From Verrucomicrobiia bacterium (GTDB taxonomy: Bacteria; Verrucomicrobiota; Verrucomicrobiia; Limisphaerales; JADLHS01): a DNA stretch of 64,000 bases. Positions 1 to 9,700 of the stretch are shown here, piece after piece; the stretch's first letter is position 1; each line of letters opens with the position of its first letter. The position numbers and the translations under genes were made by a program. The notes beneath the pieces were generated by a model that was not told where the DNA came from, ran no database searches, and saw nothing but the letters and a program-made list of their open reading frames with translations. Location of the stretch: the NCBI GenBank assembly GCA_011525685.1, contig WYBW01000020.1, positions 91,411-155,410 on the forward strand. Direction: 5' to 3'.

Positions 1-1
1 G

Positions 2-664
2 CATCGCGTTCATTACTACTTCCGGTTCTTCTGGGACTACTCGGGCGGCCAGATGACCAACTGGGGCGCGCATCACCTCGACATCGCGCAATGGGCGCTG
101 GGCATGGACGACTCCGGGCCGGTCGAGATTGACGGCAAGGGTGAAGTGGACCCGCAGAGGAGATTCGAAACCCCGCCCAAGTTCGGCATCACTTACAAAT
201 ACGCCAACGGCGTCGTGGTGGAATGTCGCAGCCCGCAGATCAAGGTGGCGGACCTGCTCCCCGAAAAGAAGGAACAGGCCCTGGAGATTTTGAACGGCAA
301 GGACGAATTCAACGGTTGCATTTTCGAGGGCGAGAAGGGGTTGCTTTACATCAACCGCGGCGTCATCCGCGCTTGGCCGGATACGATTCTCCAGGAACCG
401 CTGAAGGCCGGCGACGTGCGGCTTTACGAAAGCCGGCAGCACCATCAGAACTGGCTCGACTGCATCAAGAGCCGCAAGCTGCCGATCTGCGACGTGGCCA
501 TCGGACATCGTTCGGCCACGGTTTGCCACCTCGGCAACATTTCCATCCGCACCAGCAAGAAACTGAAATGGGATCCGGTGAAGGAAGAAATCGTTGGCGA
601 TGCCGAGGCGGCGAAGTGGGCCGACAAGCCCTATCGCGCGCCGTGGCGACTGCCGGTGGCGTGA
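2..664 (+). CDS. Gfo/Idh/MocA family oxidoreductase, C-terminal part (5' end outside window)
   Basis: The reading frame is open from the window edge, so the N-terminal Rossmann domain lies upstream. The visible part is the C-terminal substrate-binding domain of the Gfo/Idh/MocA family: FFWDYSGGQMTNWGAHHLDI near the edge, with the conserved GxHxxD-type motif, and later ESRQHHQNWLDCIKSR and CDVAIGHRSATVCHLGNIS, which is the usual end of family members in this phylum. Such proteins are NAD(P)-dependent sugar dehydrogenases or reductases and are often exported by Tat in Verrucomicrobiota; whether this one has a Tat signal cannot be seen. It ends at a TGA three bases before a palindromic repeat. 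The substrate is unknown. Confidence 0.9.
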   Translation, partial: HRVHYYFRFFWDYSGGQMTNWGAHHLDIAQWALGMDDSGPVEIDGKGEVDPQRRFETPPKFGITYKYANGVVVECRSPQIKVADLLPEKKEQALEILNGKDEFNGCIFEGEKGLLYINRGVIRAWPDTILQEPLKAGDVRLYESRQHHQNWLDCIKSRKLPICDVAIGHRSATVCHLGNISIRTSKKLKWDPVKEEIVGDAEAAKWADKPYRAPWRLPVA

Positions 665-666
665 GT

Positions 667-799
667 GTAGGACGGGCGTCGCGCCTGTCTCTGACCTGAG
701 AGTGGCAACCGTGCGCAGAGAACTCGTTTTTACATCTAGCCGACCGCAAGGAATGACCAGTCTCCCTGAAGATGGAGCCAGGCGCGACGCCTGTCCTAC
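667..799. repeat. Palindromic repeat, family A (long-spaced inverted repeat)
   Basis: Arms at 667-690 and 776-799 are inverted copies (22 of 24 bases pair) built on the core GGCGTCGCGCCTGTC. The same core recurs at 2322-2351, twice inside gatB (21573-21645 and 22383-22460) and as a single arm at 45451-45474. Here the element fills most of the gap between the oxidoreductase and the next gene. Confidence 0.85.
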
Positions 800-856
800 G
801 CGCTTGGCTGTGCGCGACTTGCGGTTTTTGGCCTCTTGCACCAATTGGTCATCACG

Positions 857-2305
857 GTGAGGTCCTCGAAACAATGTCTTGAATGTTGGGCGGCGACGGC
901 TTGCTTGATCATCACTGGATTCCTCGCGACTGGCGCCGAGCTGTCGTCCAAACCTGGCTCACTGCCTCGTCTCCGCCTCGCCGCCGATGGCCGCGGCTTC
1001 GAGACGGAGCAGGGCAGACCCTTCGTTCCCTTTGGCGTGAATTATTTCCGGCCCGGACAGGGCTGGGCGCCGCAGCTTTGGAAAACGTTCGACGCCGAGG
1101 CGACGCGCAAGGATTTCGCTCTGATGAAGCAGTTCGGTGTCAACTGCGTGCGCGTGTTCCTCACCTACGGTTCGTTCCTCATGGAAACGAACCGCGTTTC
1201 GCCGGAGGCGCTGGCAAAGTTCGATGAGTTTCTGGCGCTGGCGGAGGAGGCCGGCATTTACGTGCATCCGACCGGGCCGGACCATTGGGAAGGTTTGCCG
1301 CCGTGGGCAAAGGGCGATCGCATCGCCGACGAAGTCGTGCTGGGCGCGCTGGAGGAATTCTGGAAACAGTTCGCGGCTCGTTACCGCCATCGCTCAGTGC
1401 TCTTCGCCTACGACCTCCTGAACGAGCCGGAAGTGAAGTGGGACACGTCGCCAATGCGCGAGAAGTGGAATCGCTGGCTGGAGAAGAAATACACCGGCGC
1501 CGATCAAATCGCTCAATCTTGGGGACTGACGAATCAGAACTTGAACCTCGGCTCCATTCCGATTCCTCCGAAAGAAGACTGCGCCGGCTGCAAGCGACTC
1601 CTGGACTTCCAACATTTCCGCGAAGACATCGCCGATGAATGGACACGCCGCCAGGTCGCGGCGATCAAGTCAGCCGACCCGCAGGCCCTGGTGACCGTGG
1701 GTTTGATCCAGTGGTCCGTGCCTTCGGCGATCGCCGCTTGCTGGCATTATTCCGCCTTTCGTCCGGAACGGCAGGCGCGTTTCCTGGACTTCATGGAAAT
1801 CCACTTCTACCCGCTGGCCAACGGCCATTATGAGTATCAGAACGAGGAGGAGGAAGCGAAGAACCTCGCCTACCTCGAGGGGGTCGTGCGCGAGGTGGCG
1901 CGCTTCAACAAGCCCGTCATCATCGCCGAGTTCGGCTGGTATGGCGGCGGCAAGTTGAACTACGGCAATCACGCGCCCGCCACAGAGGAGCAGCAGGCGC
2001 AATGGTGCCGGAAACTGGTTGAATCCACGGCTGGCCTCGCGTGCGGCTGGCTCAACTGGGGTTTCTACGACCAACCCGAAGCCGGCGACGTCAGCCAGCT
2101 CATCGGCTTGGTCAAAGCCAACGGCGAAACCAAGGCGTGGGGCCGCGAGTTCCGGCAACTGGCCGAACGTTATGGAAGCAGAAAATTACCTTTTCCAAAA
2201 CTTGGCCCGCAACCGGAAATGGACTGGGACCTGTGCATCACGAGTGCGGCGGAAGGAGCGAGATTCCGCCAAGCCTACTTGGAGGCGTGGCGGAATTCCC
2301 GATGA
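857..2305 (+). CDS. Secreted glycoside hydrolase, GH5-like (cellulase/mannanase superfamily)
   Basis: Probable retaining beta-glycosidase with a TIM barrel. The acid/base glutamate is in DLLNEPEV (about residue 190) and the nucleophile in IIAEFGWYGGG (about residue 358), both on strands expected for clan GH-A. The N-terminal portion FVPFGVNYFRPGQGW followed by FGVNCVRVFLTYGSF is typical of the first barrel strands of GH5. I chose the GTG at 857 because it gives a plausible signal peptide (basic start, then ACLIITGFLATGAE); an in-frame TTG at 836 would add seven residues. The protein should act outside the cytoplasm on a beta-linked polysaccharide; the specificity cannot be read from the sequence. 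It is convergent with the next gene. Confidence 0.85.
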   Translation: MRSSKQCLECWAATACLIITGFLATGAELSSKPGSLPRLRLAADGRGFETEQGRPFVPFGVNYFRPGQGWAPQLWKTFDAEATRKDFALMKQFGVNCVRVFLTYGSFLMETNRVSPEALAKFDEFLALAEEAGIYVHPTGPDHWEGLPPWAKGDRIADEVVLGALEEFWKQFAARYRHRSVLFAYDLLNEPEVKWDTSPMREKWNRWLEKKYTGADQIAQSWGLTNQNLNLGSIPIPPKEDCAGCKRLLDFQHFREDIADEWTRRQVAAIKSADPQALVTVGLIQWSVPSAIAACWHYSAFRPERQARFLDFMEIHFYPLANGHYEYQNEEEEAKNLAYLEGVVREVARFNKPVIIAEFGWYGGGKLNYGNHAPATEEQQAQWCRKLVESTAGLACGWLNWGFYDQPEAGDVSQLIGLVKANGETKAWGREFRQLAERYGSRKLPFPKLGPQPEMDWDLCITSAAEGARFRQAYLEAWRNSR

Positions 2306-2321
2306 ACCACATTCCTGTTTC

Positions 2322-2351
2322 GTAGGACAGGCGTCGCGACGCCTGTCCCAC
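2322..2351. repeat. Compact family A palindrome between convergent genes, possible bidirectional terminator
   Basis: A near-perfect 30-bp palindrome (core GGCGTCGCGACGCC) lies in the 56-bp gap between the stops of the GH5-like gene and the isomerase-like gene. Its position and folding potential suggest that it ends transcription from both sides, although no T-run follows it. Confidence 0.6.
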
Positions 2352-2361
2352 CGTATTGCCC

Positions 2362-3948
2362 TCAAACCGTCTTCGCCACGCTCACATTGTTCAACTCCAC
2401 CCCCAGCTTCTTCAGCGCGTAGCCGGTTTCCTTCAGATAATTCCCATAGGACATCATCCAGTGGAAGCCTTTCATCTCCTGGAGCAGCGCGGCGCAATCG
2501 CCGTGGACGCGCACGTCCACTTGCGAACGGCAAATGTCGAGGAACGGGTTGCCCACAATTTTGCCCTCGAACCCGACCCATTTCTGGCAGTTGAAGTCGG
2601 GCACCAGATTCGTGCAAACCTGGCCCACCTTCATCTCCACCTTCGGCGCGGCGCCGTAGTCGGACTCGAAGTGCGTGTAAATCTTCGTCCGCTCGGCGCG
2701 TTTGCCGTCCATCTTGCGCGGCGCGGTGCAGTGCGCCAGCGTCACCATGTTGTCATGCGGCAAGGTGGGATCGTTCAGGAACACTGGCAGGCCGGAAATG
2801 TAATGCAGCAAAATGCCCGACGGAATGACCACGAAATCGGATTCGCAGAACGCCAGGTAGCCGTCGTCATTGAGGAAACTCAACGGCATGCAGGCGGTCG
2901 TCTCGGAGATCGGCATGATCGTGCCCATGCAATGATGCACCGTGATCGCATCCGTTTGCGCATCCTGCATAATATCTTTGAATACTTCGGTGAGGACGAA
3001 GGCGTTGACGAGGAATTTGCGGTCGGTGTGTAGCGACACCCGCGATTCGCGGAGCAGTCTTTTGGCGTCAGCCTCCGCGCGCGCGGCGAGTGCGCCATCG
3101 GTCCTGGCTGCCTTGAGCCGCGGCGCGAGGTCTTTGTAAGGGTAATCCACGATGTCGAGCTTCCAGAGCGTGCGCGAGATCTCCGGCGCCTTCTGGATCA
3201 TGCCCGCGCCCCAGCCGCCCGCGCCGCCGATGGCAATGATCTTCTTGCCGAGCGTGTTGTTCAACCCGTGCAACGCCCGCAAACGCATGGCCAGTTCGTC
3301 GTAGCTGTCCACCACCACGTCATTCACGTCCATGCCCGGCTGGCCGTAGTCGTCCACCGTCTTGCGCAAAAACCGCGGGTGAACGATCTCATACCAGAGA
3401 TAAACCGGACCGGGCTCATGCCGCAGGAACATGAGGTTGAAGCGATCCTTGAGCGTCATCGCTTCGAGCACGTCGCCCCCGCCGCCCGCGGCGTACATCA
3501 GCAAAACGTCGTGATCTCCCCTTGCAACATTAACCGCCTGTTCGCGATTGCGCACCGCGACCAGCGAACGCACTTCCAGCGGAAAGTTCGCCCTTTTGGA
3601 CATCCTGGCGAGTTCGTCGGTGATGCGCGCCATCTCCTGGGTGGCATCCTCCTCGGTTTGAATCCCGCCCCAGTTGCGCCAACTGGTCGCCTCGCGACGT
3701 TTCGGCGTGTCGTAGGTGAACACCGGCTGAACCCGCAAAGGCTTGATGATCCGGGCGGGCCGCGGCTTGACCGATGCCGCCTCGGCCGCCGTCAAGGGCA
3801 GGGCCGGCAGCGCCAGACCACCGACGGTCAACGCGCCGACGCGCAGCAGGAAACCGCGGCGATTGAGGCTCTGGAGTGTGAACTGCGCGGGCGCATGGCC
3901 GGCGCAGCAGGCGCAGTGGCAACGATGGGGAATGGCTTGGAGGTTCAT
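2362..3948 (-). CDS. Tat-exported L-fucose/L-arabinose isomerase-like protein
   Basis: 528 residues. The N-terminus carries a Tat signal: NRRGFLLRVGAL followed by a hydrophobic stretch ending in PLTAAEA. It is preceded by an unusual Cys/His-rich leader (HRCHCACCAGH). The body resembles the sugar isomerase fold of FucI/AraA: an N-terminal alpha/beta region (VFTYDTPKRR), a central segment with HHCMGTIMPISETTACMP, and the late segment HFESDYGAAPKVEMKVGQV, which resembles the C-terminal beta-barrel of that family. Known family members are cytoplasmic aldose-ketose isomerases; a Tat-exported version is odd, so the enzyme may bind or modify sugars in the periplasm or may have lost catalysis. The fold is assigned by general resemblance; the activity is unproven. 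Confidence 0.7.
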   Translation of the reverse strand: MNLQAIPHRCHCACCAGHAPAQFTLQSLNRRGFLLRVGALTVGGLALPALPLTAAEAASVKPRPARIIKPLRVQPVFTYDTPKRREATSWRNWGGIQTEEDATQEMARITDELARMSKRANFPLEVRSLVAVRNREQAVNVARGDHDVLLMYAAGGGGDVLEAMTLKDRFNLMFLRHEPGPVYLWYEIVHPRFLRKTVDDYGQPGMDVNDVVVDSYDELAMRLRALHGLNNTLGKKIIAIGGAGGWGAGMIQKAPEISRTLWKLDIVDYPYKDLAPRLKAARTDGALAARAEADAKRLLRESRVSLHTDRKFLVNAFVLTEVFKDIMQDAQTDAITVHHCMGTIMPISETTACMPLSFLNDDGYLAFCESDFVVIPSGILLHYISGLPVFLNDPTLPHDNMVTLAHCTAPRKMDGKRAERTKIYTHFESDYGAAPKVEMKVGQVCTNLVPDFNCQKWVGFEGKIVGNPFLDICRSQVDVRVHGDCAALLQEMKGFHWMMSYGNYLKETGYALKKLGVELNNVSVAKTV

Positions 3949-4479
3949 GATGTGATTGCTGGTTGTGCCCGCCGGTCCCGGAAGAAACCCAACCTGCGGG
4001 CGATGTTCAGTAATTCGCCGTCAGGCAAAAGCATCCTTCTCCCGTCGCCCGCGGATTGCAACTGGATATTTTGGGGAAAGGGGAGAGCGACACAGCACAA
4101 CCTGTATCGTTGAGGACATCCTCGCGTCGGACGACGACTCTGTCGCATACCAAGGTAAAGAACAACGCCGCGAGGCACGGCAGCGTCCTGCGGCAACCCT
4201 CTGCCGCTCTCGCCCGCCCGCCCACCTCCAAAGCGGCAGAGGGCTGCCGCAGCCCAAAACCTGTCGGAGTTCGTGGGCACTGCGGGCAGCCGAGCCGTGA
4301 CCAAAGCGGGACAGAGCGTCCCGCCTGTTTGGGCGAAAGGGAGAAAAGTGGAAAGGGAGACAGCAGAAATTGTATCGCTGAAGAGATATCCCGTTTCAGC
4401 GGGTTTTGGCGGACACACACGGAGTTCACCCCCAAAACCCGCCCGCCTTCCACTCGGAAGGAGATTCATGCGGCCAACC
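3949..4479. other. Non-coding stretch with inverted and direct repeats
   Basis: No convincing gene is seen. The stretch holds a 21-bp inverted repeat (arms 4188-4208 and 4232-4252, one mismatch) and an imperfect direct repeat of about 30 bp (4091-4120 and 4359-4390, both containing TGTATCG and GA-rich flanks) on either side of it. This arrangement resembles a small non-autonomous element, but no transposase is present. Confidence 0.5.
4188..4252. repeat. 21-bp inverted repeat (hairpin)
   Basis: Arms at 4188-4208 and 4232-4252 pair at 20 of 21 positions around a 23-base loop (core GCGGCAGAGGG). It could form a stable stem. No T-run follows, so it is better read as a repeat element than as a terminator. 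Confidence 0.75.
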
Positions 4480-6510
4480 TCATGGCACTTGGAGTCGGTA
4501 AAACCGCTGCGTTCGATTCTTGGCGACAGGGTCGGTGAATTGCGCGGTGCCGCCGGTGCTGGTGCAGGCTTTGAGTTTGGTCCAGTTGAGCAGGTCGCTG
4601 GAGGCTTCAATCACGTAGCGCACCCCGGCCTCCGGTTCGCTGAACGTGAGTTGCAGGCCGCTGGCGTCCTGCGTCGCCCCGGTGAAGGACGGGCAGTCGC
4701 CGTCGTAACCCTGACATTCCACCACCGTTAGGAACTGGTCGGGGGCGACATTCGGGATTTCCTGCACGATCCCGGAGGGCCATTCAATGCGCAACGTCGT
4801 GACACTCGTCGCGTCGCCCAAGCCGAAGTGGGCCAGCAAGCCATTGTCCAAGCCAATCCCTTGCCCGGAGATTTCCCGCATCTGCCAGAAGGTCCGCCCG
4901 CCAATGGTGGCCTGGACCCGCACCTTGGCACCGATGCCGGACCGGTTCGAGGCCCGGCCATCGAGCTTCACTTTCAGCCAGTGATTGTCGTTCCCGTTGT
5001 GCCGGAACAGGGAGTTTCGGGTGCCGTATCCGTACTGCATCAACACATCCAGGAAGCCGTCATTGTCGTAATCTCCCGTAATCAGCCATCCCAAGCCGCT
5101 CGTAGGACCACCGAGTTTCGTGCGGGTGAACGTGCCGTCCCCATTGTTCCGGAAGAAGGCAGGCGGAATAGCTGGCGAAGCCCAATAATAAGCAACCAGG
5201 TCTTGCCAACCGTCGTTATCAAAATCACCGGACCAGTATCCCATGCAGTTCGTGAGCCCGATTGGAAAGGCGCTGGCGGTGACGTTCGTGAAGTTCATCC
5301 CTCCCAGGTTGCGATAGAGGCCCGCCGCTCCGTTTTGCGCCGCCACGAAGCCGTCAAGCAACCCGTCGTTGTCATAATCCGCCCAAGTGATGAAGGTGGT
5401 GCCGACGTTGCCCTTCTTCATTTCCCCAATGTCCACTAGGTAGAATTTCCCATCGCTGCCACGCTGATAAAGTTGGTTGGTCGTATACATCCACCAGGCG
5501 GACATACACGCGTTCCCCACCATCCGGTTCAACTCCGGCCAACCGTCGTTGTCCACATCCACCCAGACTGCGATGTCGTTTACGCCCAAGTCGCTCACGA
5601 GTGTGCCGGCCTCTCCAGCGGTCACCTTCCGGAAGGATCCGTCCCCGTTGTTCCGATATAGCATATCGGCCAGACCTGGGCAGCTTCCGTAGGTCACAAC
5701 GAAGAGATCGAGAAAGCCATCCCGGTCGTAGTCACTCCAAGCTCCGACACCCGAGTCAACACCGTCAACTACCGGATGGCCGGTGGTAATCCGGGTGAAC
5801 GAGCCGTTGCCATTGTTGTGGAACAGCATATCGTTCCATGAATGAAAGTTCGGCACGAACAGATCCACCTTGCCGTCGTTGTCGTAATCTGCCCACACAA
5901 GGCTCCATGTCCGCACCGCCGTAGAACCGATGGCATTGGTCGTTACCTTTCTAAAGGTCCCATTACCTTCGTTGCGGAAGAGAGGAGTGGGCACCAATTG
6001 ATCCGCCCCTGGCGCGGCGCTGTAATCCAAGTTGCCGTCGTCATCATAATCAATCCAACAACCATTCCAGCCACCGGACGTGTCCGTCACGAGCACACCG
6101 GTCATGACTTGGGTGAACGTGGGATCCACGGTGAGGATGGCCGTGCGGGTATAGGTGAAGTCGCCGCTGGCGTTCGAAACCATGGCCATGTAGCCACCGG
6201 CATGGGCCAGAGTGAGGTTGGAGAGCACCAAAATGTGACTTGTGGCGCCAGTCACGTCCGTTCCTTCATAAAGCCATTGGTAGGTTATCGGCGGGTTGGT
6301 GGAGGTGCTAACGACCCGGAAACTCACGGTAGTGCCAACACTGACGTTGGTATCCATGGGGAAGTAGGGGGAGACGATTGGGTCTCCTTGGGCGGTCAGG
6401 AGCCACCCGAAGAGGCAGGCGGCGAGGACCGGGCCGGCCCGGCATATCCGCCACCCGCTGATTCGGAAGCAGTTGAGGAACAGTCGGTTCAGTTTGAGTT
6501 TGGTTTTCAT
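4480..6510 (-). CDS. Secreted FG-GAP/VCBS repeat protein with ASPIC/UnbV domain
   Basis: 676 residues from the ATG at 6510. An upstream in-frame ATG at 6561 would lie on or before the transcription start implied by the promoter motif at 6567-6595, so 6510 is preferred. Order: signal peptide (basic MKTKLKLNR, then VLAACLFGWLLTAQG); an immunoglobulin-like domain at about 45-125 (ITYQWLYEGTDVTGA); seven or so FG-GAP/VCBS beta-propeller repeats at about 135-510 with recurring WADYDNDGxxD Ca-binding-like loops; an ASPIC/UnbV domain at about 515-590 (SGIGAKVRV, RIEWPSGIVQEIP); and a tail with YVIEASSDLLNW ending FYRLQVP, a C-terminus recurrent in secreted proteins of this group. Likely extracellular, binding or structural. 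It probably responds to the same sigma factor as the adjacent kinase. Confidence 0.9.
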   Translation of the reverse strand: MKTKLKLNRLFLNCFRISGWRICRAGPVLAACLFGWLLTAQGDPIVSPYFPMDTNVSVGTTVSFRVVSTSTNPPITYQWLYEGTDVTGATSHILVLSNLTLAHAGGYMAMVSNASGDFTYTRTAILTVDPTFTQVMTGVLVTDTSGGWNGCWIDYDDDGNLDYSAAPGADQLVPTPLFRNEGNGTFRKVTTNAIGSTAVRTWSLVWADYDNDGKVDLFVPNFHSWNDMLFHNNGNGSFTRITTGHPVVDGVDSGVGAWSDYDRDGFLDLFVVTYGSCPGLADMLYRNNGDGSFRKVTAGEAGTLVSDLGVNDIAVWVDVDNDGWPELNRMVGNACMSAWWMYTTNQLYQRGSDGKFYLVDIGEMKKGNVGTTFITWADYDNDGLLDGFVAAQNGAAGLYRNLGGMNFTNVTASAFPIGLTNCMGYWSGDFDNDGWQDLVAYYWASPAIPPAFFRNNGDGTFTRTKLGGPTSGLGWLITGDYDNDGFLDVLMQYGYGTRNSLFRHNGNDNHWLKVKLDGRASNRSGIGAKVRVQATIGGRTFWQMREISGQGIGLDNGLLAHFGLGDATSVTTLRIEWPSGIVQEIPNVAPDQFLTVVECQGYDGDCPSFTGATQDASGLQLTFSEPEAGVRYVIEASSDLLNWTKLKACTSTGGTAQFTDPVAKNRTQRFYRLQVP

Positions 6511-6566
6511 AGGTTCATCGGATTTGGTCCCGTGCAGTGTCACCCCACACGGGGGTTTCATTGGGG

Positions 6567-6595
6567 TACTACGGCATCTGCTGGAAAACCTAACC
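6567..6595 (-). promoter_or_regulatory. Candidate ECF-type promoter of the FG-GAP gene
   Basis: On the minus strand this reads GGTTAGGTTT, seven unconserved bases, then GATGCCGTAGTA. The same 10-N7-12 arrangement, identical at all 22 fixed positions, precedes the kinase gene at 10744-10772. A -35 of GGTTAG and a -10 of CGTAGT would be separated by 16 bp, a normal ECF spacing, and would place the start of transcription about 50 bases before the ATG at 6510. Confidence 0.65.
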
Positions 6596-6734
6596 GACTT
6601 TGTTCAAAATAATGACGGGCGCTGAAACGCCGACCCTTTTGAGCCCGTTTCAAAACCTCGTAGCGCCGCACTCTTTTCCAACAGAAGCAAGTTGGCGGCG
6701 CCGCTACGCCGAGCAGTTTTCAAAGAGCCAATCG

Positions 6735-9700
6735 TCACTCCACTGTGACGGCGATCAGGAAGGGGGCGGCGGTGGTGGCCATCCGTGACACGAAATCAAA
6801 GCTCACGACGGTCTTGTCCGGGTGAGGGTTTTCCCAGGAGCTGTGATAGATCCGCAGCCGCGTGGGGTGAATCTTCGGGAAGGCGTGCGGCCCTTCCCAC
6901 GCCACTTGGGCGAGGTCGGTGTCGGTTCGGGAATCCGCGTGCGTCCACCAGTCACGGACGTGGCGGCCATAGAGGATTTCGCACTCCTGCCGGGTGCCAT
7001 CGGCGTAATGCAGGACCAGGGCGCCGATGGCCTGGCCTTCCGGCGTGCTGCCATAGTTGCCGCCAACACTGCCGAGGACTGCGTGCAACGTGCGAAAGCA
7101 CCGGGCGACGGGAATCTGTTCCACCGCCCGCGGGTAATCCCACCATGAAGGATCCCTGGAAGCGTGAGTCAGTTGGACAAGCCCGCGCATGTCAAAGGGC
7201 ACGTCCTGAAAATGCACCAAGCCCTTCGGTGCGTTCCGCAAGTCAATCCCCATGAAATCCGCTGCTGGATCAAGGTAGCCACTTTCGCTCAAGACGCCGG
7301 TGTAGTGCGCCGTGAGGTCAATGAGGTTGGGCGGTGTGGCGGGATCCCGGATCGGGAGCTGGGATCGGTCGAAGGGCAGTTCGACCGTGAGCGTGGCGTT
7401 GGTATCGTCCGCTTCGCGCTCGGCGGCCAGTCGTTCCCGCCAGTATTGGTCGGCGTACAGGCGCATCCGTTCCCGAAGCGGCTGGTTGGCCGAGCCAGGG
7501 TATTCCGCTTCCGTCCAGGGGAAGGCCTCCCACTGGCGCACCTTGGAATCCCACCAATCCGTGACGAGACGCCGGCCATCCGGCGAAAAACCTGCAACAT
7601 TGCCGATCTCCATGGATCCGCGAAAGGCCAGGAGTTGACGCCCGGCTTCAACATCCCAAATCTCCACGGTGGGGGCGTCCGTGGCATAACACACCCCTTG
7701 GGAAATCCGCAGGGCTGCGCGTCGGCCATCGGGGCTGAAAGCAAACGTGGAGCAAATCCCGCGGAGCAACCAGCTAGCTTGCAGCCGACCAGACTGTAAA
7801 TCCCAGAATCGCAGCGCGCGGTCCTCACCCGCAGCCACCACGCGCCGATTGTCAGGAGTGAACAAGGCGTAATACGCCCAACCTGGACCGGTCCAAAGAT
7901 GGTATTCGCATTGACCAGAATCCACCCTCCAAACGCTGGCGGCGCCGTATTTGGCGGCGCCGCATTCGGTCGCCACAATCAGCCGGCCATCCGGACTGGG
8001 GTTTACAGCCCAAAACATGTTGGTTGACTGTGCCAGAACCCGCAATTGCTGGCCGGACTCGACATTCCATTCGCGAACGGTGCCGTCCGCACTGCTGGTG
8101 ATCAATCTGGTGCCATCCTCGCTGTAGAGTACCCGGCTTACCGTGTGGCCATGCCCTCGAAGTACCTGCTCCAAGCGCCCGGTTTCAACATCCCAAATCG
8201 CCGTTTCACCGAAGCCATCGCCGGTGGCCAACTGGCGGCCGTCCGCACGCAAGGCCAGGGCCAGACACATCCGGTGAAGCCGCCGCAGCCGCACAACCGG
8301 GCGGCCACTCTGGGTGTCCCGGACGGTAATCCAATCCGGCAGGTGCGCGTAGGCGAACCGGCGGCCATCGGAGGTAAAACTAATCCCCCAAGGCAGGCCG
8401 ACCTGATCTGAGATTTTCCGGCCCGGTTGAGCGCTCCATATCTTAACGCCGCCATTCGCACTCACGGAAACCAGCAGACGGCCATCCGGGCTGAAAGCCA
8501 GATCATGCACCGGCTCGCGATGGCCCCGCAGTTTCAGCAGTTCACGACGGGTGGCCAGGTCCCAAATATAAATTGTCGAAGTTCCTCCGCGGGTGGCCAA
8601 TCGTCGTCCATCCGGACTGAAACATCCGTGGCTTACGCGGGTGGGGAGGGTCATGATCACCTCACCTGTCCGGGCATCATAAACGGCGGCGGTGGCCTCG
8701 ATTCCGCCGGTCCAAAAGGCGCGTCGGTCCAGGCTGAACCCCGCTTCCTGGTGGTGTCGCTGCGGAATTTCACCCAGATCCCGGACCAGGCCGTTGGTGG
8801 TCATGAGCCGGTAGCGATGGCCGATGAAACGCGAGCCCACCGCAATGCTCACAAACCGCTCCGCTGCCGAATCCGGCAGCACGGCGAGAGCGTCTTGCGC
8901 GGGAACCGCCATGCGCACCAACTCGGTTCCGCCATCGGTGTCGTAAGCGACGGCTTGATTCGCCGCCGCAATCACCAGACGGCCGTCCCCGGTGAAGAAA
9001 ACCCGTTGGCTACCGGCGATCACCGGAAACAGTGCCAACGGCTGGCCACTGGTCGCATCCCAAATGCGCACGGTGTCGTCCGCCGCCAGGGCCGCGAGGC
9101 GCTGCCCATCCGGACTCACCGCCAGACGCCGCACCGGATGGAGATGACCTTCAAGTTGTAGGCGGGGCGCTGAACTGGCGATGGGAACCAGTTCAACCAG
9201 ATTGCTGCGGGCCAGAACCACACCCGACCAGTCAGGCAGCCAAAGAATCCCAGCTTCAATTTGATTCGTTGCGCGCAGACTCCACAATGGCCTGCCCGAG
9301 GGCAGTTCCCAAACCTGCACGATGCCGCTGGGATGAACCGTTCCTACGCGCCGGCCGTCGGCGCTGAACCCGCACTTCCACTGCGGCGGGATGAGTTGGG
9401 TCACAAGATTCGTGAGCGGATCACGGGCGTGGTCGAGGGCGAGCACCTCGCGATGACATTCGCCAACCAGATGGCCCCATTCCCAGTGGCGCAAATACGG
9501 CGGACATTGCAGGAGAGATTCGAGCGCCTCATCCACGTCGCCCTTCTCCAGGTGCGCCGCCGCCAGTTGAATGTTCGCCCGGTAACGCTCCTGCTCCCGG
9601 CCCGCCTGCGCCACTTTCATGCGCACGACCGTCAGGGTGGAAATCACCGCCAGGGCCGTCACCACCACCGCCGCCGTCGCCAACACCGGTTTGCGACGGC

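Noticed and set aside
6511..6561. Longer FG-GAP protein starting at 6561
   Set aside because: The start would fall at or before the predicted transcription start and would put 17 residues before an already good signal peptide.
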